A stretch of DNA of 64,000 nucleotides, taken from positions 1,508,501-1,572,500 of the forward strand of contig NZ_AP011952.1 of NCBI RefSeq assembly GCF_000828575.1, written 5' to 3'. The notes beneath the pieces are model-generated. The model had not been told where the DNA came from. It searched no databases and saw nothing but the letters and a program-made list of their open reading frames with translations. Position numbers and translations under genes: made by a program. The DNA comes from Methanothermobacter sp. CaT2 (lineage in GTDB: Archaea; Methanobacteriota; Methanobacteria; Methanobacteriales; Methanothermobacteraceae). Below, piece by piece: positions 9,394 to 18,242 of the stretch (within the stretch, counting starts at the first letter, position 1; each line of letters begins with the position of its first letter).

Positions 9394-10626
9394 TTGGACA
9401 GGCACGTCTCTGAGATAAACGAGAGAATACTTGAAGGGGATGCAGCTGTCTTCACAGCAGATGAGATAAAGGACATGGTCCGTGATGGTGACGTCCCATC
9501 AGCTGATGAGGTTGACGTGGTAACCACCGCCACCTGTGGTGTCATGTCAGGCACAGCAGCGGTCATGCACCTTAGAGTGTCAGAGCCGGGCTCCTTCCGC
9601 AAGGCAGCCAGTGTTGAGCTGAACGGAATACCTGCCTATCCTGGCCCATGCCCAAATGAGAACCTCGGGTCGGTCGACCTCTTCATTTACGGGACCGGTC
9701 ACAGCAGGGAGGACCCTGACTATGGGGGAGGTTTTCTGTTCAGGGACCTACTCCTGGGATCTGAGGTCGAGGTCAGGGTCACGTCTGTGGAGGGCAGGGT
9801 GGTTGAGTCAACGGTCACCATGGATGATATTGAAACAGCCAGGATAGTTGGTACACGCATGGCCTTCAGGAATTACACAGCCCTTGTTAATCCAGGAGAA
9901 ACACCAGTGAAATCCATATTCAATGCATTTGAAATGCCAGAAAATTGCGGCGGTCTTTCCTTCTCTGGCTGCGGTGACATCAACCCCCTTGAAAACGATC
10001 CATCAATGGAGACCGTCCATCAGGGTACCGGGGTGCTTCTGAACGGGGCCAGGGCCATAGTACTGGGAGAGGGTACAAGGAGTAGCCCCATAAAGCCGAA
10101 CCTCATGATCAGCGGCGACCTCCACGACATGAAACCCCGTTACATCGGAGGATTCCGGACAGCAGCAGGTCCAGAGATATTTAACACAGTGGCGGTTCCA
10201 GTACCGGTAACATCAGAAAGGGTTCTTGAGAACCTCATGGTACTTAATTCAGATATAAAACTTCCTGTTGCTGATGTAAGGGATCGTTCAAGGGTTATAA
10301 CTGAGATAACCTATGAGGATGTTTGGAGTGGTGACGTGAGACCTGTCCACCACCCGGAGAGGTGCACAGACTGCGCGGTCTGCCTTGCAGCCAGGAGGTG
10401 CCCCACACATGCCATCGATAACGGCCTGGACCTTGACAGGTGTTTTGGCTGTGGAGTATGCGCATGGTCCTGTCCTTCAGGAGCATATGAGATGGATACC
10501 GGGACAGTCAGGATCGGTGAAATGGCAGTGCCCATCATATGCAGACAGTCCGACAGGTTAAGGGCCCGCGAACTATCCCTGGAACTCAAAAAGCTCATAG
10601 AAAACGGGGATTTCCTCATGGGATGA
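9394..10626 (+). CDS. DUF39/HcyS-family protein with C-terminal ferredoxin domain (methanogenesis marker 16 type)
   Basis: About 410 residues. The main part has the DUF39 signature region beginning VSEINERILEGDA and an internal VVTTATCGVMSGTAAV. The last 90 residues carry two [4Fe-4S] motifs: CTDCAVC with a following CP, and CFGCGVCAWSCP. Relatives in Methanosarcina take part in sulfide-dependent homocysteine formation; DUF39-ferredoxin forms are also listed as a methanogenesis marker. I prefer TTG 9394, which has AGGGGG six bases upstream and starts where homologues start. An ATG at 9331 overlapping the alaS stop would add 21 residues. The exact reaction is not proven by sequence. Confidence 0.8.
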   Translation: MDRHVSEINERILEGDAAVFTADEIKDMVRDGDVPSADEVDVVTTATCGVMSGTAAVMHLRVSEPGSFRKAASVELNGIPAYPGPCPNENLGSVDLFIYGTGHSREDPDYGGGFLFRDLLLGSEVEVRVTSVEGRVVESTVTMDDIETARIVGTRMAFRNYTALVNPGETPVKSIFNAFEMPENCGGLSFSGCGDINPLENDPSMETVHQGTGVLLNGARAIVLGEGTRSSPIKPNLMISGDLHDMKPRYIGGFRTAAGPEIFNTVAVPVPVTSERVLENLMVLNSDIKLPVADVRDRSRVITEITYEDVWSGDVRPVHHPERCTDCAVCLAARRCPTHAIDNGLDLDRCFGCGVCAWSCPSGAYEMDTGTVRIGEMAVPIICRQSDRLRARELSLELKKLIENGDFLMG

Positions 10627-10665
10627 GCGGATGGTTTTGGATGAGGTACAGATGATGGGGGTGTT

Positions 10666-11835
10666 ATGATTCTTGATTATGATGTTATACTTGCACGCTA
10701 CGGTGAGGTCGCCATCAAGGGCCCCTCAGTGAGGAGAAGATTCGAAGGAAAACTTCTCCATAACATAAAGTCGGCCTTCAGCTGCAGAGCAGAGCTCAGA
10801 CATGGAAGGATATTCATTTTTCCTGAAGACATGGATGAAGCCCTTGATAGACTCTCAAAGATATTTGGTATTGTGTCATTTTCTCCGGCTGTAACAGCTG
10901 AGACGGGTTTTGATAGCATAGAGGATGCACTGAGGGAATACATCCATGAGCTGAGATCTGAGGGTCTCCTCACCAGCAGAACACCCTTCGCCATAAGGTG
11001 CCGGAGGGTTGGTGAGCATGATTTCACGAGCCAGGAGATGGCGGCATTTGCTGGTTCAGTTGTTGTGGGGGAGATCGGTGCTCCGGTTGACCTTGGAAAC
11101 CCTGACCTGGAGATTCACCTCGAGATAAGGGAGGATGAGACCTACATCTACCACAGGGTAATACCAGGACCAGGGGGTCTTCCTGCAGGGACTCAGGGAA
11201 AGGTTGTGGCACTCCTATCAGGGGGCATTGACTCGCCGGTGGCCACCTACCTGATGATGAAGAGGGGATGTCAGGTAGTGGCGGTCCATATGGACAATGC
11301 GCCCTTCACAGGTGAGGAAGCAGAGGAGAAGGTTGAAAAGATCGCTGCAAAGCTCGCAGAATACTCTGCAGGTGTTGAATTCAAACTGAGGACCTTCAGT
11401 TATGGAAGATATCTTGAAAGGTGTCGTGGAGGGGCTCCCGAGAAGATGACCTGCGTGCTCTGCAAATTCGGGATGTACCATCTTGCAGAGATGGTTGCAG
11501 AGGAGGAGGGGGCCCTTGCAATAGTCGATGGGAGCAGCCTTGGCCAGGTGGCATCCCAGACCCTCCCGAACATCCTTGCCACGAGGATGGGTGTGAATAT
11601 TCCCATTCTGAGCCCCCTGATAGGCATGGATAAGGTGGAGATAGAGAACCTTGCAAAGAGGATAGGCACCTACGATATCTCCGTGATACCGGATGGGGGT
11701 TGTAGCGCCGTGCCGGCCCACCCATCAACAGCCTCGCCTCCAGAGGCAGTCATGGAGGCATCTGAGAAGATCAATGTTAAGGAAGAAGTTGCGGAGATCT
11801 TCAGGAAGGGCTCAAAGACGAGGATATTCAGCTGA
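10666..11835 (+). CDS. thiI: tRNA 4-thiouridine synthase ThiI (methanogen type)
   Basis: 389 residues: N-terminal ferredoxin-like and THUMP domains, then a PP-loop adenylation domain with LLSGGIDSPVA near residue 183. There is no C-terminal rhodanese domain. The motif CVLC lies near residue 264 and GGC near 345. In Methanococcus ThiI the matching CxxC and third cysteine bind an Fe-S cluster and carry sulfur, so this protein probably works the same way with sulfide as donor. It modifies U8 of tRNA. ATG 10666 is preceded by GGGGGTGTT. Confidence 0.94.
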   Translation: MILDYDVILARYGEVAIKGPSVRRRFEGKLLHNIKSAFSCRAELRHGRIFIFPEDMDEALDRLSKIFGIVSFSPAVTAETGFDSIEDALREYIHELRSEGLLTSRTPFAIRCRRVGEHDFTSQEMAAFAGSVVVGEIGAPVDLGNPDLEIHLEIREDETYIYHRVIPGPGGLPAGTQGKVVALLSGGIDSPVATYLMMKRGCQVVAVHMDNAPFTGEEAEEKVEKIAAKLAEYSAGVEFKLRTFSYGRYLERCRGGAPEKMTCVLCKFGMYHLAEMVAEEEGALAIVDGSSLGQVASQTLPNILATRMGVNIPILSPLIGMDKVEIENLAKRIGTYDISVIPDGGCSAVPAHPSTASPPEAVMEASEKINVKEEVAEIFRKGSKTRIFS

Positions 11836-11885
11836 TCCACGTAGTAGGGGTGGGTGGATAACTTTTTAAATAATCAGATCCACAT

Positions 11886-11894
11886 TTTATATAA
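11886..11894 (+). promoter_or_regulatory. TATA box of fbp
   Basis: TTTTATATA lies about 50 bp before ATG 11936, with a strong ribosome-binding site GGAGGTG at 11923-11929. The strong signals fit a highly expressed gluconeogenic gene. Confidence 0.55.
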
Positions 11895-11935
11895 GGTCCA
11901 TTTCATCAACTCACTATCTTCTGGAGGTGTAATAC

Positions 11936-13033
11936 ATGAAAACAACCATTAGTGTAATTAAAGCAGACGTTGGAAGTGTAGCCGGTCATGCAGTTGCCCA
12001 TGAAGCTTTAAAGAAGAAATGCGACGAGATACTGGCCGGCGCAAAGGAGACAGGAATCCTTGAGGATTACTATATAACCAACTGTGGGGACGACATAGAC
12101 CTCATCATGACCCACAGAAACGGTGAAGAAAACGAGGAGGTCCACCAGACAGCCTGGAATGCTTTCAGGGAAGCGACAGATGTTGCAAGAGGTTTAAAAT
12201 TGTATGGGGCTGGACAGGATCTCCTTTCAGATACCTTCTCAGGTAACATAAAGGGTATGGGTCCCGGCTGTGCCGAGATGGAGTTCAAGGAGAGGCCAAG
12301 CGACCCTGTTATAATCTTCTGCTGCGACAAAACAGAACCGGGTGCCTTTAACCTCCCACTATTCAGAATGTTCGCTGATCCATTCAACACAGCAGGTCTT
12401 GTGATCGACCCATCACTCCACAATGGATACGAATTTGAGGTCTTTGACGTCGTCGAACACAAAAAGGTTACAATGGCATGTCCCGATGAGATGTACGACC
12501 TCCTGGCGCTTCTAGGTTCAATCAGCCGCTACGTCATTAAGCGGATACACAGAAGGGACGATGGTGAAATTGCGGCATCAGTGAGTACAGAGAGGCTGAA
12601 CCTCATGGCAGGTAAATACATAGGTAAGGACGACCCGGTCGCAATAGTCAGGGCACAGTCCGGATTCCCTGCAGCAGGTGAGGTCGTTGAGCCCTTCGCA
12701 TTCCCCCACCTCGTCGGCGGATGGATGAGGGGATCCCACAACGGACCACTGATGCCTGTAGCCCAGAGGGATGCAACACCCGTGAGATTCGATGGACCAC
12801 CAAGGGTCATAGCCCTAGGATTCCAGGTAGCTGATTGCAAGCTTGTCGGACCCGTTGACATGTTTGATGATCCATCCTTTGACCGCTCAAGGCAGCTCGC
12901 CTCTGAGGTTGCGGAGTATATGAGGAGGCACGGTCCATTTGAGCCACACAGGCTCCCATCAGATGAGATGGAGTACACCTCACTACCAGGTGTGCTTGAA
13001 AAACTCGGCGACAGGTTTGAGGATATGGAATGA
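11936..13033 (+). CDS. fbp: Fructose-1,6-bisphosphate aldolase/phosphatase
   Basis: 365 residues of the archaeal bifunctional (type V) FBP aldolase/phosphatase, which condenses triose phosphates and dephosphorylates the product, making gluconeogenesis unidirectional. Conserved features include the N-terminal SVIKADVGSVAGH (metal and phosphate ligands), several Asp-rich metal-binding segments, and Y228-x-x-K231 in KYIGKDD, matching the catalytic Tyr and Schiff-base Lys known from the family. Cytosolic. It is transcribed alone from its own TATA box and ends at a hairpin shared with the convergent DUF434 gene. Confidence 0.96.
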   Translation: MKTTISVIKADVGSVAGHAVAHEALKKKCDEILAGAKETGILEDYYITNCGDDIDLIMTHRNGEENEEVHQTAWNAFREATDVARGLKLYGAGQDLLSDTFSGNIKGMGPGCAEMEFKERPSDPVIIFCCDKTEPGAFNLPLFRMFADPFNTAGLVIDPSLHNGYEFEVFDVVEHKKVTMACPDEMYDLLALLGSISRYVIKRIHRRDDGEIAASVSTERLNLMAGKYIGKDDPVAIVRAQSGFPAAGEVVEPFAFPHLVGGWMRGSHNGPLMPVAQRDATPVRFDGPPRVIALGFQVADCKLVGPVDMFDDPSFDRSRQLASEVAEYMRRHGPFEPHRLPSDEMEYTSLPGVLEKLGDRFEDME

Positions 13034-13055
13034 TCTTTCCCTAAGATTTCATTCC
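13027..13055. terminator. Bidirectional terminator hairpin between fbp and DUF434
   Basis: GGAATGA-TCTT pairs with AAGA-TT-TCATTCC (11 bp with a 2-nt bulge, 5-nt loop). The stem covers the fbp stop codon and is followed by ATTTT. It sits between convergent genes, so it could serve both. Confidence 0.5.
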
Positions 13056-13077
13056 ATTTTCAGGAATTCAGGATCTC

Positions 13078-13707
13078 CTAACCTTTAATTCTTTTTCTCT
13101 CCTTCATTATCTCCTGGGGTATGTCAACAACTCTCTCAACAGAATCAACCACAGCACCATCCGCTGTTGCAACAATGCCATCAGATTCCCTGAGCCTCCT
13201 GTCCACACAGTCTGAGAGCACGGCGCAGCCTTCAATACCCCTGGACTTCATCAGGTCCTCAACCAATCCCCTGAGCCTCCCGCTGTGACTCACATTCCTG
13301 TCAAAATAGAATATGGCCCTCCCCACTCCTGAATCAGCAAGGAAGTCAATTATAAGATCCAGTGCCCTCAGGGTGCTGTCACCCATCCTGTAACTGCCGG
13401 AGACGCCCCTTGTATCCCTCAGGAAACCATCCTGAGCCAGGAAAAACTGATCTGTGAGAAGGCTTTCCGTACCTATGAGCACATTGTACCCATCAATAAA
13501 AACAGAGGAGCCACGGAGGGAGTTTCGGTTCACCCTGCGGGATCTTCTCCTTGCCACGGTTTCATCTGAGAAGACGCACCTGGCAAGGTAATTTCGCTCC
13601 TCCCTTCCAAGAAGATAGTGGTTCGCAACGAAGTTCAGGGCCACACGCTTACGGTAGCCCCTGTTAAGGAGGTAGCGCAGATCCTCGGCAGCCATTTCAA
13701 GGGACAT
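13078..13707 (-). CDS. DUF434 domain protein (PIN/NYN-like)
   Basis: 209 residues. The N-terminal ~55 residues form the DUF434 helical domain (AAEDLRYLLNRGYRKRVALN). The C-terminal part has SVFIDGYNVLIG near residue 68 and later Asp residues, reminiscent of the PIN/NYN nuclease fold. It overlaps the upstream DUF47 gene by one base. A nucleic-acid-related role is inferred from the fold only; no function is established to my knowledge. Confidence 0.75.
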   Translation of the reverse strand: MSLEMAAEDLRYLLNRGYRKRVALNFVANHYLLGREERNYLARCVFSDETVARRRSRRVNRNSLRGSSVFIDGYNVLIGTESLLTDQFFLAQDGFLRDTRGVSGSYRMGDSTLRALDLIIDFLADSGVGRAIFYFDRNVSHSGRLRGLVEDLMKSRGIEGCAVLSDCVDRRLRESDGIVATADGAVVDSVERVVDIPQEIMKERKRIKG

Positions 13708-14360
13708 TAACCTCTTCTCTTGGCGATTATTATGAGGGCACGGTCGGAGGCATCCTCAGCCCTGTCTGAAATGTTTGCAACCTTACGGGTTATCTCCTTC
13801 ATGTCCAGGAACTTGACAACACCTATCCTGTCCTGGCGGTAGGCGGAATACAGGCCAGTTATGATCTTCCTCTCAATTATATCGGCCTCATCCTCAAACC
13901 TTTCGATTTCATGAACCTTCCTCATGGCCTCCCCCAGATCAGTTTCAAGGGATTCAACACACTCATGGAGGGCCCTGATGGTCTTTCCTGTAACCTTCAT
14001 CATAGCCCTGAAGTCATCCCTGAACTCAGCAGGGAATGCGACCTTACCGAGAGACACCGTGAAGGCCGCTGATTCGATAACATCCGCAACCTTGTCTATG
14101 CTTTCAACGAGCATTATACGGTCCTCCCTGTCAAATGGGAGGAAGGCACCCTCATAGAATTCAAGTTCCATCTTTCTCCTTATCTCATCCGCCTCATGTT
14201 CCTTTATGGCTATCTCCTTTGTGAGTTCGGAGACCAGCCTGCAGTCCCCCCTGTAGAATGCCTCCATCAGTTCCTCGAACTTCAGGTAGCATTCCATGAC
14301 CTTTTCAAGGTGCTGACGCCCATGCTTTTCCACTTTACTTTCCTTCAGGAAAAATTTCAT
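13707..14360 (-). CDS. DUF47/PhoU-like protein
   Basis: 217 residues of heptad-rich helices with E/D-xxx-D metal-binding patterns, typical of the DUF47 (TIGR00153) branch of the PhoU superfamily. Members are often linked to Pit-type phosphate transporters, but no pit gene is visible here. It lies in a four-gene minus-strand run with DUF357 and a CDP-alcohol phosphatidyltransferase. A role in phosphate metabolism is inferred from family membership only. Confidence 0.8.
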   Translation of the reverse strand: MKFFLKESKVEKHGRQHLEKVMECYLKFEELMEAFYRGDCRLVSELTKEIAIKEHEADEIRRKMELEFYEGAFLPFDREDRIMLVESIDKVADVIESAAFTVSLGKVAFPAEFRDDFRAMMKVTGKTIRALHECVESLETDLGEAMRKVHEIERFEDEADIIERKIITGLYSAYRQDRIGVVKFLDMKEITRKVANISDRAEDASDRALIIIAKRRG

Positions 14361-14369
14361 TTTATCCCA

Positions 14370-14603
14370 TCATATTATCCCGTGAAGCATCCTGAGGCTG
14401 TCGAGAAGGCCATGGGCATAGGTTATGCAGCCGAATGATGTGATGTGGTCCCCCTTCTCAAGGTAGTAGACCGAGTCATCCCTGTAGTTCAGAGCCCTCT
14501 CAACGACAGCCTCCTCATCATCACTCAATTTTATGGATTTCATTTCCATTAAATTTTTCTCAAGAAGTTCAAGATCCTTTTCTATACGTTCCCTGCAGTC
14601 CAT
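14370..14603 (-). CDS. DUF357 protein
   Basis: 77 residues, a small all-helical archaeal protein matching DUF357. The pattern [20 protein letters not shown] near residues 43-62 followed by HGLLDSLR is the family core. It lies 9 bp before the DUF47 gene and 15 bp after the lipid synthase gene, so it is probably in one operon. Function unknown. Confidence 0.78.
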   Translation of the reverse strand: MDCRERIEKDLELLEKNLMEMKSIKLSDDEEAVVERALNYRDDSVYYLEKGDHITSFGCITYAHGLLDSLRMLHGII

Positions 14604-14618
14604 TGAAACACCCCTCCA

Positions 14619-15206
14619 TTACTTCAGCCTTTGCCACACGTAGATCATCCTCTGGATCATGGTAAAGTAACCGAGAGCTGCGAGCACAATAATCGCAGCG
14701 TCCATGAACCACGGATGGATAAGGTACCCTGCAAGGGACCCTGCAAGGATTATAATGATTCTCTCAGCCCTTTCAGCGATTCCAACAGCGCATTCAATGC
14801 CCAGAGATTCCGCACGGGCCCTCACATAGCTCACCATGAGTCCGGAATGGAGTGCGAGGAGCCCGGTTAGCAGTCCCGTGAATCCCCCCGCCGTTATCCC
14901 GATGATGATTATACCATCGGAGAGTCTGTCAAGGGTAGAGTCAAGGAAACCACCGAAGGCTGTGGGCCTGAATCTTCTCCTTGCCACGGCCCCGTCAAGC
15001 ACATCTATGAATCCACTTGCTGCGAGCAGGGCCGCTCCAGTGATCAGGCTTCCAGATGCATATCCTGCGCTGGCAGCACATGCAACCAGGAAACCCGTCA
15101 GTGTTATGTAATCTGCTGGCAGGGCAATTCTATCTGCAATGGGGTCAATGAATCTCCGGATCACCGGTCTGAACTGGTTTAACATGGACTCATTTATATC
15201 TGGCAC
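14619..15206 (-). CDS. CDP-alcohol phosphatidyltransferase, likely archaetidylinositol phosphate synthase
   Basis: 195-residue membrane protein with about six hydrophobic segments and the full family motif DVLDGAVAR ... GGFLDSTLDRLSD (D-x2-DG-x2-AR-x8-G-x3-D-x3-D) near residues 68-96, which binds Mg2+ and CDP-archaeol. In Methanothermobacter the enzyme of this type makes archaetidylinositol phosphate from CDP-archaeol and inositol phosphate; I recall this locus as that enzyme. The family call is firm. The exact head group cannot be proved from sequence alone. Confidence 0.82.
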   Translation of the reverse strand: MPDINESMLNQFRPVIRRFIDPIADRIALPADYITLTGFLVACAASAGYASGSLITGAALLAASGFIDVLDGAVARRRFRPTAFGGFLDSTLDRLSDGIIIIGITAGGFTGLLTGLLALHSGLMVSYVRARAESLGIECAVGIAERAERIIIILAGSLAGYLIHPWFMDAAIIVLAALGYFTMIQRMIYVWQRLK

Positions 15207-15225
15207 AGATATATATGATTAGGTG

Positions 15226-15304
15226 TGCCGGTTTTCGTGGTGTGGTGGTTGACATAAAGGTTTGCAATGATCACCCTGCCGGTTTTCGTGGTTGTAGTGG
15301 TTGA
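15226..15304. repeat. Imperfect direct repeat between lipid synthase and sua5
   Basis: TGCCGGTTTTCGTGGTGTGG (15226) recurs as TGCCGGTTTTCGTGGTTGTA (15277). Both continue into GTGGTTGA, giving two ~27-bp copies 51 bp apart. They lie in the divergent promoter region. They may be paired regulator sites or a small old duplication. Confidence 0.6.
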
Positions 15305-15318
15305 TGTAAGGTGTTCCG

Positions 15319-15945
15319 ATGCTTATCAGAAAAATTACAAGGAAGAATCCCTCCCCTGACGTTCTGGAGGAGGCAATATCTGTGATGGAGGGGGGCGGGA
15401 TCGTTATATACCCCACAGACACAATATATGGCCTCGGAGTTAATGCACTGGATGAGGACGCGGTAAGAAGGCTCTTCAGGGTCAAGGGGAGGTCCCCCCA
15501 TAAACCGGTATCGATATGTGTATCCCGTGTTGATGAGATTCCCAGATTTTCAAGGCCATCAGGGGATGCGATGGAGTTAATGGAGAGGATACTCCCGGGT
15601 CCCTACACGGTGGTCCTTGAGAGGAATGAGCTCATCCCCGATGTGATAACAGGGGGATCGTCGAGGGTGGGGATAAGGGTCCCGGACGATGAGATATGCA
15701 GACGTATCGCAGCAAGGTTTCCGGTGACAGCCACCAGTGCAAATATATCAGGTAAACCGCCCTCACCAAGGCTTGAGGAGATTGTCAGGGACCTGGATGC
15801 TGTGGACCTGGTGCTTGATGCAGGGGACTGCCTGGACATGGAGCCATCCACTGTGATTGACCTCACAGTAAACCCTCCAAGGGTTCTGAGGAGGGGTAAG
15901 GGTCCTGTTGACCCTGTACTCCTGAGAGGGGCTGGAGATGTATGA
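15319..15945 (+). CDS. Sua5/YrdC-family threonylcarbamoyladenylate synthase
   Basis: 208 residues, the YrdC domain alone without the extra Sua5 C-terminal domain. Core segments GGGIVIYPTDTIYGLGVNA and FRVKGRSPHKPVSICV bind ATP, bicarbonate and threonine; PVTATSANISGKPP is also typical. The product, threonylcarbamoyl-AMP, feeds t6A37 modification of ANN-decoding tRNAs. ATG 15319 follows AAGGTG. The stop overlaps radB by four bases (ATGA). Confidence 0.93.
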   Translation: MLIRKITRKNPSPDVLEEAISVMEGGGIVIYPTDTIYGLGVNALDEDAVRRLFRVKGRSPHKPVSICVSRVDEIPRFSRPSGDAMELMERILPGPYTVVLERNELIPDVITGGSSRVGIRVPDDEICRRIAARFPVTATSANISGKPPSPRLEEIVRDLDAVDLVLDAGDCLDMEPSTVIDLTVNPPRVLRRGKGPVDPVLLRGAGDV

Positions 15946-16646
15946 AGAAATTAAGGGATATGGGTGAAAACCGGAGGATACCCACGGAGTCCTCCATCGA
16001 CAGGATACTGGGAGGGGGTGTTGAAAGAAGAACCATAACACAGTTCTATGGACCCCCCGGCTCAGGTAAGACCAACATAACCATCAAACTCGCGGTTGAA
16101 ACTGCAAGGAGGGGTAAAAACACGGTTTTCATTGATACAGAGGGCGGTCTTTCTGTTGAGAGAATAAGACAGGTCTCAGGTGATATATTCGACAGGGTTG
16201 CAGATAGCATCATAGTATTTGAACCCTCAAGCTTTACAGAGCAGGGTGAGGCACTTCAGAGGACATTTTCATTCCTCAAAACACATGGGGACTCAACTGA
16301 CCTGGTGGTCCTTGACTCTGCGGTCGCCCTCTACAGATTGAAGGAGGGCAATGCATCCAGCTTTAACCTTGACCTTGGAAGGCAGATGTTCCTCCTTCTA
16401 CAGATGGCCAGAAGGTTTGACCTTGCAGCTGTCATAACCAACCAGATATATTCCATTACAGGGGACGATGGAAGGGAATATGTGAGTCCTGTTGGCGGCA
16501 CCCTCCTCCGTTACTGGTCCAAGGTCATGGTCGAGCTTGAGATGGGTGAGAGACCTGGTGAGAGATTCGCTGTTCTCAGGAGGCACAGGAATCGTCTGGA
16601 GGGTTCCCGTGTGGGGTTCAGGATTGTTGCTGATGGCATTCTATGA
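15942..16646 (+). CDS. radB: DNA repair and recombination protein RadB
   Basis: 234 residues, a RecA/RadA-family ATPase core without the N-terminal helix-hairpin-helix domain of RadA, which defines RadB. Walker A is GPPGSGKTN near residue 39 and Walker B is LVVLDS near residue 122. It is a recombination mediator that binds DNA and partners such as Hjc. An internal start at 15960 (MGENRR) is also possible. It is translationally coupled to sua5. Confidence 0.94.
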   Translation: MKKLRDMGENRRIPTESSIDRILGGGVERRTITQFYGPPGSGKTNITIKLAVETARRGKNTVFIDTEGGLSVERIRQVSGDIFDRVADSIIVFEPSSFTEQGEALQRTFSFLKTHGDSTDLVVLDSAVALYRLKEGNASSFNLDLGRQMFLLLQMARRFDLAAVITNQIYSITGDDGREYVSPVGGTLLRYWSKVMVELEMGERPGERFAVLRRHRNRLEGSRVGFRIVADGIL

Positions 16647-16780
16647 ACCATGACGGGACTATTTTCAGCCAGCTGTAGGACAATATGGTCTGATTTTATT
16701 ACAATGGCTCCTCTGGTAAACAAAGTTTATTAAGAGGTTTGTTTAATATGGTATAAGAAACCCTAAAGTGGAGTTTAATT

Positions 16781-16821
16781 GAGGTTCAGCCTCGGGTAGG
16801 TAAGAGAAGCCTTCTTCTCTT
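16781..16821 (+). promoter_or_regulatory. Two tandem hairpins in the leader of the aminotransferase gene
   Basis: GAGG/CCTC (16781-16793) and the perfect 8-bp stem AAGAGAAG/CTTCTCTT (16802-16821, CCTT loop) lie between a TATA-like GTTTAATATGG at 16741 and the start at 16854. They would form in the mRNA leader. The rest of the gap 16647-16853 shows no coding sequence. Confidence 0.4.
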
Positions 16822-16853
16822 TCGCATGGATACTCCTGTGCTGATGTGATAAA

Positions 16854-18011
16854 ATGATTTCTCCTAAAAAATATGCTAAAGCTGCAAAAGTGCCACCAAA
16901 TGGCTTTAAAACTTCAAATGAGTTTTTTAACTACGTCTTTAAGGACAAAGAAATGATATGGATGGGTCAGAACACCAACCATCTTCATGATCACTCTGAA
17001 ATAGCGGAAGCCATGATTGAATGCATAAATGAGGGCAGCTACTGCAAGTATCCACCACCTGAAGGCTTTCCTGAGCTTAAGGAACTTGTACTGAAGGATC
17101 TGGGCCTTGGTGATGACTTTGAGGCTCTGATAACTGCAGGGGGTACTGAGTCACTCTACCTGTGCATGAACGATATACTTGAACCCGAGGATAATGCCAT
17201 AACCTGTGACCCGGGCTACCTGATAATTGACAATTTCGCAAGCAGATTTGCATGCAGCGTAAAATCGGTCCCCATATACAGCAGTGAATGTGACTACAAG
17301 TTAACACCAGACCTTGTACTTGAAAACATGGACCGCGACACCCGTCTCATATCACTCATAGATCCCCTGAACCCGCTGGGTTCATCATATACAAGGGATG
17401 AGATAAAGGCATTCGCTGACATAGCTGTGGACCATGACGTTTATCTACTCCACGATATAACCTACAGGGACTTTGCAAGGGAGCACCACCTCGCAGCAGA
17501 ATATGCACCCGAGCACACGGTTACTGTCTACAGCTTCTCCAAGATATGTGGAATGGCAGGTCTGAGGATAGGTGCAATTGTTGCAACATCCGATATCGTT
17601 GAATCCGTCAAGGGTATAGTCATAAATGATCTCGGTACAAATGTTGTCTCACAGGCAGGTGCAATTGCAGCCCTCAAATCAAAGGCTAAATGGGTTGAAA
17701 GGATACGTAATGAGACCCTCGGTAATCAGAAGATCATTAAGGCTGCCGTCGATGAGGTGGAAGGAGCCTTCCTCCCGGTTTATCCATCAAATGGTAACAT
17801 GATGGCCATCGACATATATGAAACAGGGGTTAACCCCGTTGACCTTACAGACTACCTGCTTAAGCGGAAGATCTTCGTGAGGCAGGGCGCCTACACCAGC
17901 AAGATATTTGGTGATAGGTACATACGCCTCAGCTTCTCAATACCAAGAGAGCAGGTCGAGATATTCGCTGAGAACTTTGTGGATGTCATGGAATTCCTGA
18001 GACCATCCTGA
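16854..18011 (+). CDS. PLP-dependent aminotransferase class I (probable aspartate aminotransferase)
   Basis: 385 residues, fold-type I. The PLP Schiff-base lysine is in [17 protein letters not shown] (about residues 222-238), with the usual downstream Arg. [14 protein letters not shown] is the variant of the NPxNPTG segment, and YIRLSFS near the end supplies the carboxylate-binding Arg. It probably moves amino groups between glutamate and oxaloacetate; substrate is inferred from family and from Methanothermobacter literature I recall. It has its own promoter and structured leader and is followed by a T-rich stretch. Confidence 0.82.
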   Translation: MISPKKYAKAAKVPPNGFKTSNEFFNYVFKDKEMIWMGQNTNHLHDHSEIAEAMIECINEGSYCKYPPPEGFPELKELVLKDLGLGDDFEALITAGGTESLYLCMNDILEPEDNAITCDPGYLIIDNFASRFACSVKSVPIYSSECDYKLTPDLVLENMDRDTRLISLIDPLNPLGSSYTRDEIKAFADIAVDHDVYLLHDITYRDFAREHHLAAEYAPEHTVTVYSFSKICGMAGLRIGAIVATSDIVESVKGIVINDLGTNVVSQAGAIAALKSKAKWVERIRNETLGNQKIIKAAVDEVEGAFLPVYPSNGNMMAIDIYETGVNPVDLTDYLLKRKIFVRQGAYTSKIFGDRYIRLSFSIPREQVEIFAENFVDVMEFLRPS

Positions 18012-18018
18012 TAACCCT

Positions 18019-18030
18019 TTTCTTTTTTCA
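18019..18030 (+). terminator. T-rich terminator after the aminotransferase
   Basis: CTTTTCTTTTTTC follows the stop codon within 20 bp. The gap 18012-18242 contains a short inverted repeat AAAGAC/GTCTTT at about 18047-18062 and no convincing gene. Confidence 0.4.
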
Positions 18031-18242
18031 GGCCTTTAGAATTTAATAAAGACAGATGTCTTTGACTAATATGCATCCACTGATCTTTGGAATATTCTCT
18101 TCAACAGCTATTCACAGGGATATCCAGATTGCTGGCGTTCAGGGGGTGATTAATCGATGAGACCCTCTAAAAATATCCTGTTTTCAGACCGGTTTTAAAA
18201 AAGGAGTTGTGAGGGACCGCTCCAGGGCCCCTAAGTCGCTGT

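Noticed and set aside
15226..15304. CRISPR-like repeat
   Set aside because: Only two imperfect copies, no further spacers and no cas genes.
18071..18160. 29-codon frame beginning ATGCATCCACTG after the aminotransferase
   Set aside because: No ribosome-binding site and no recognisable features; it lies after a terminator-like T-run.
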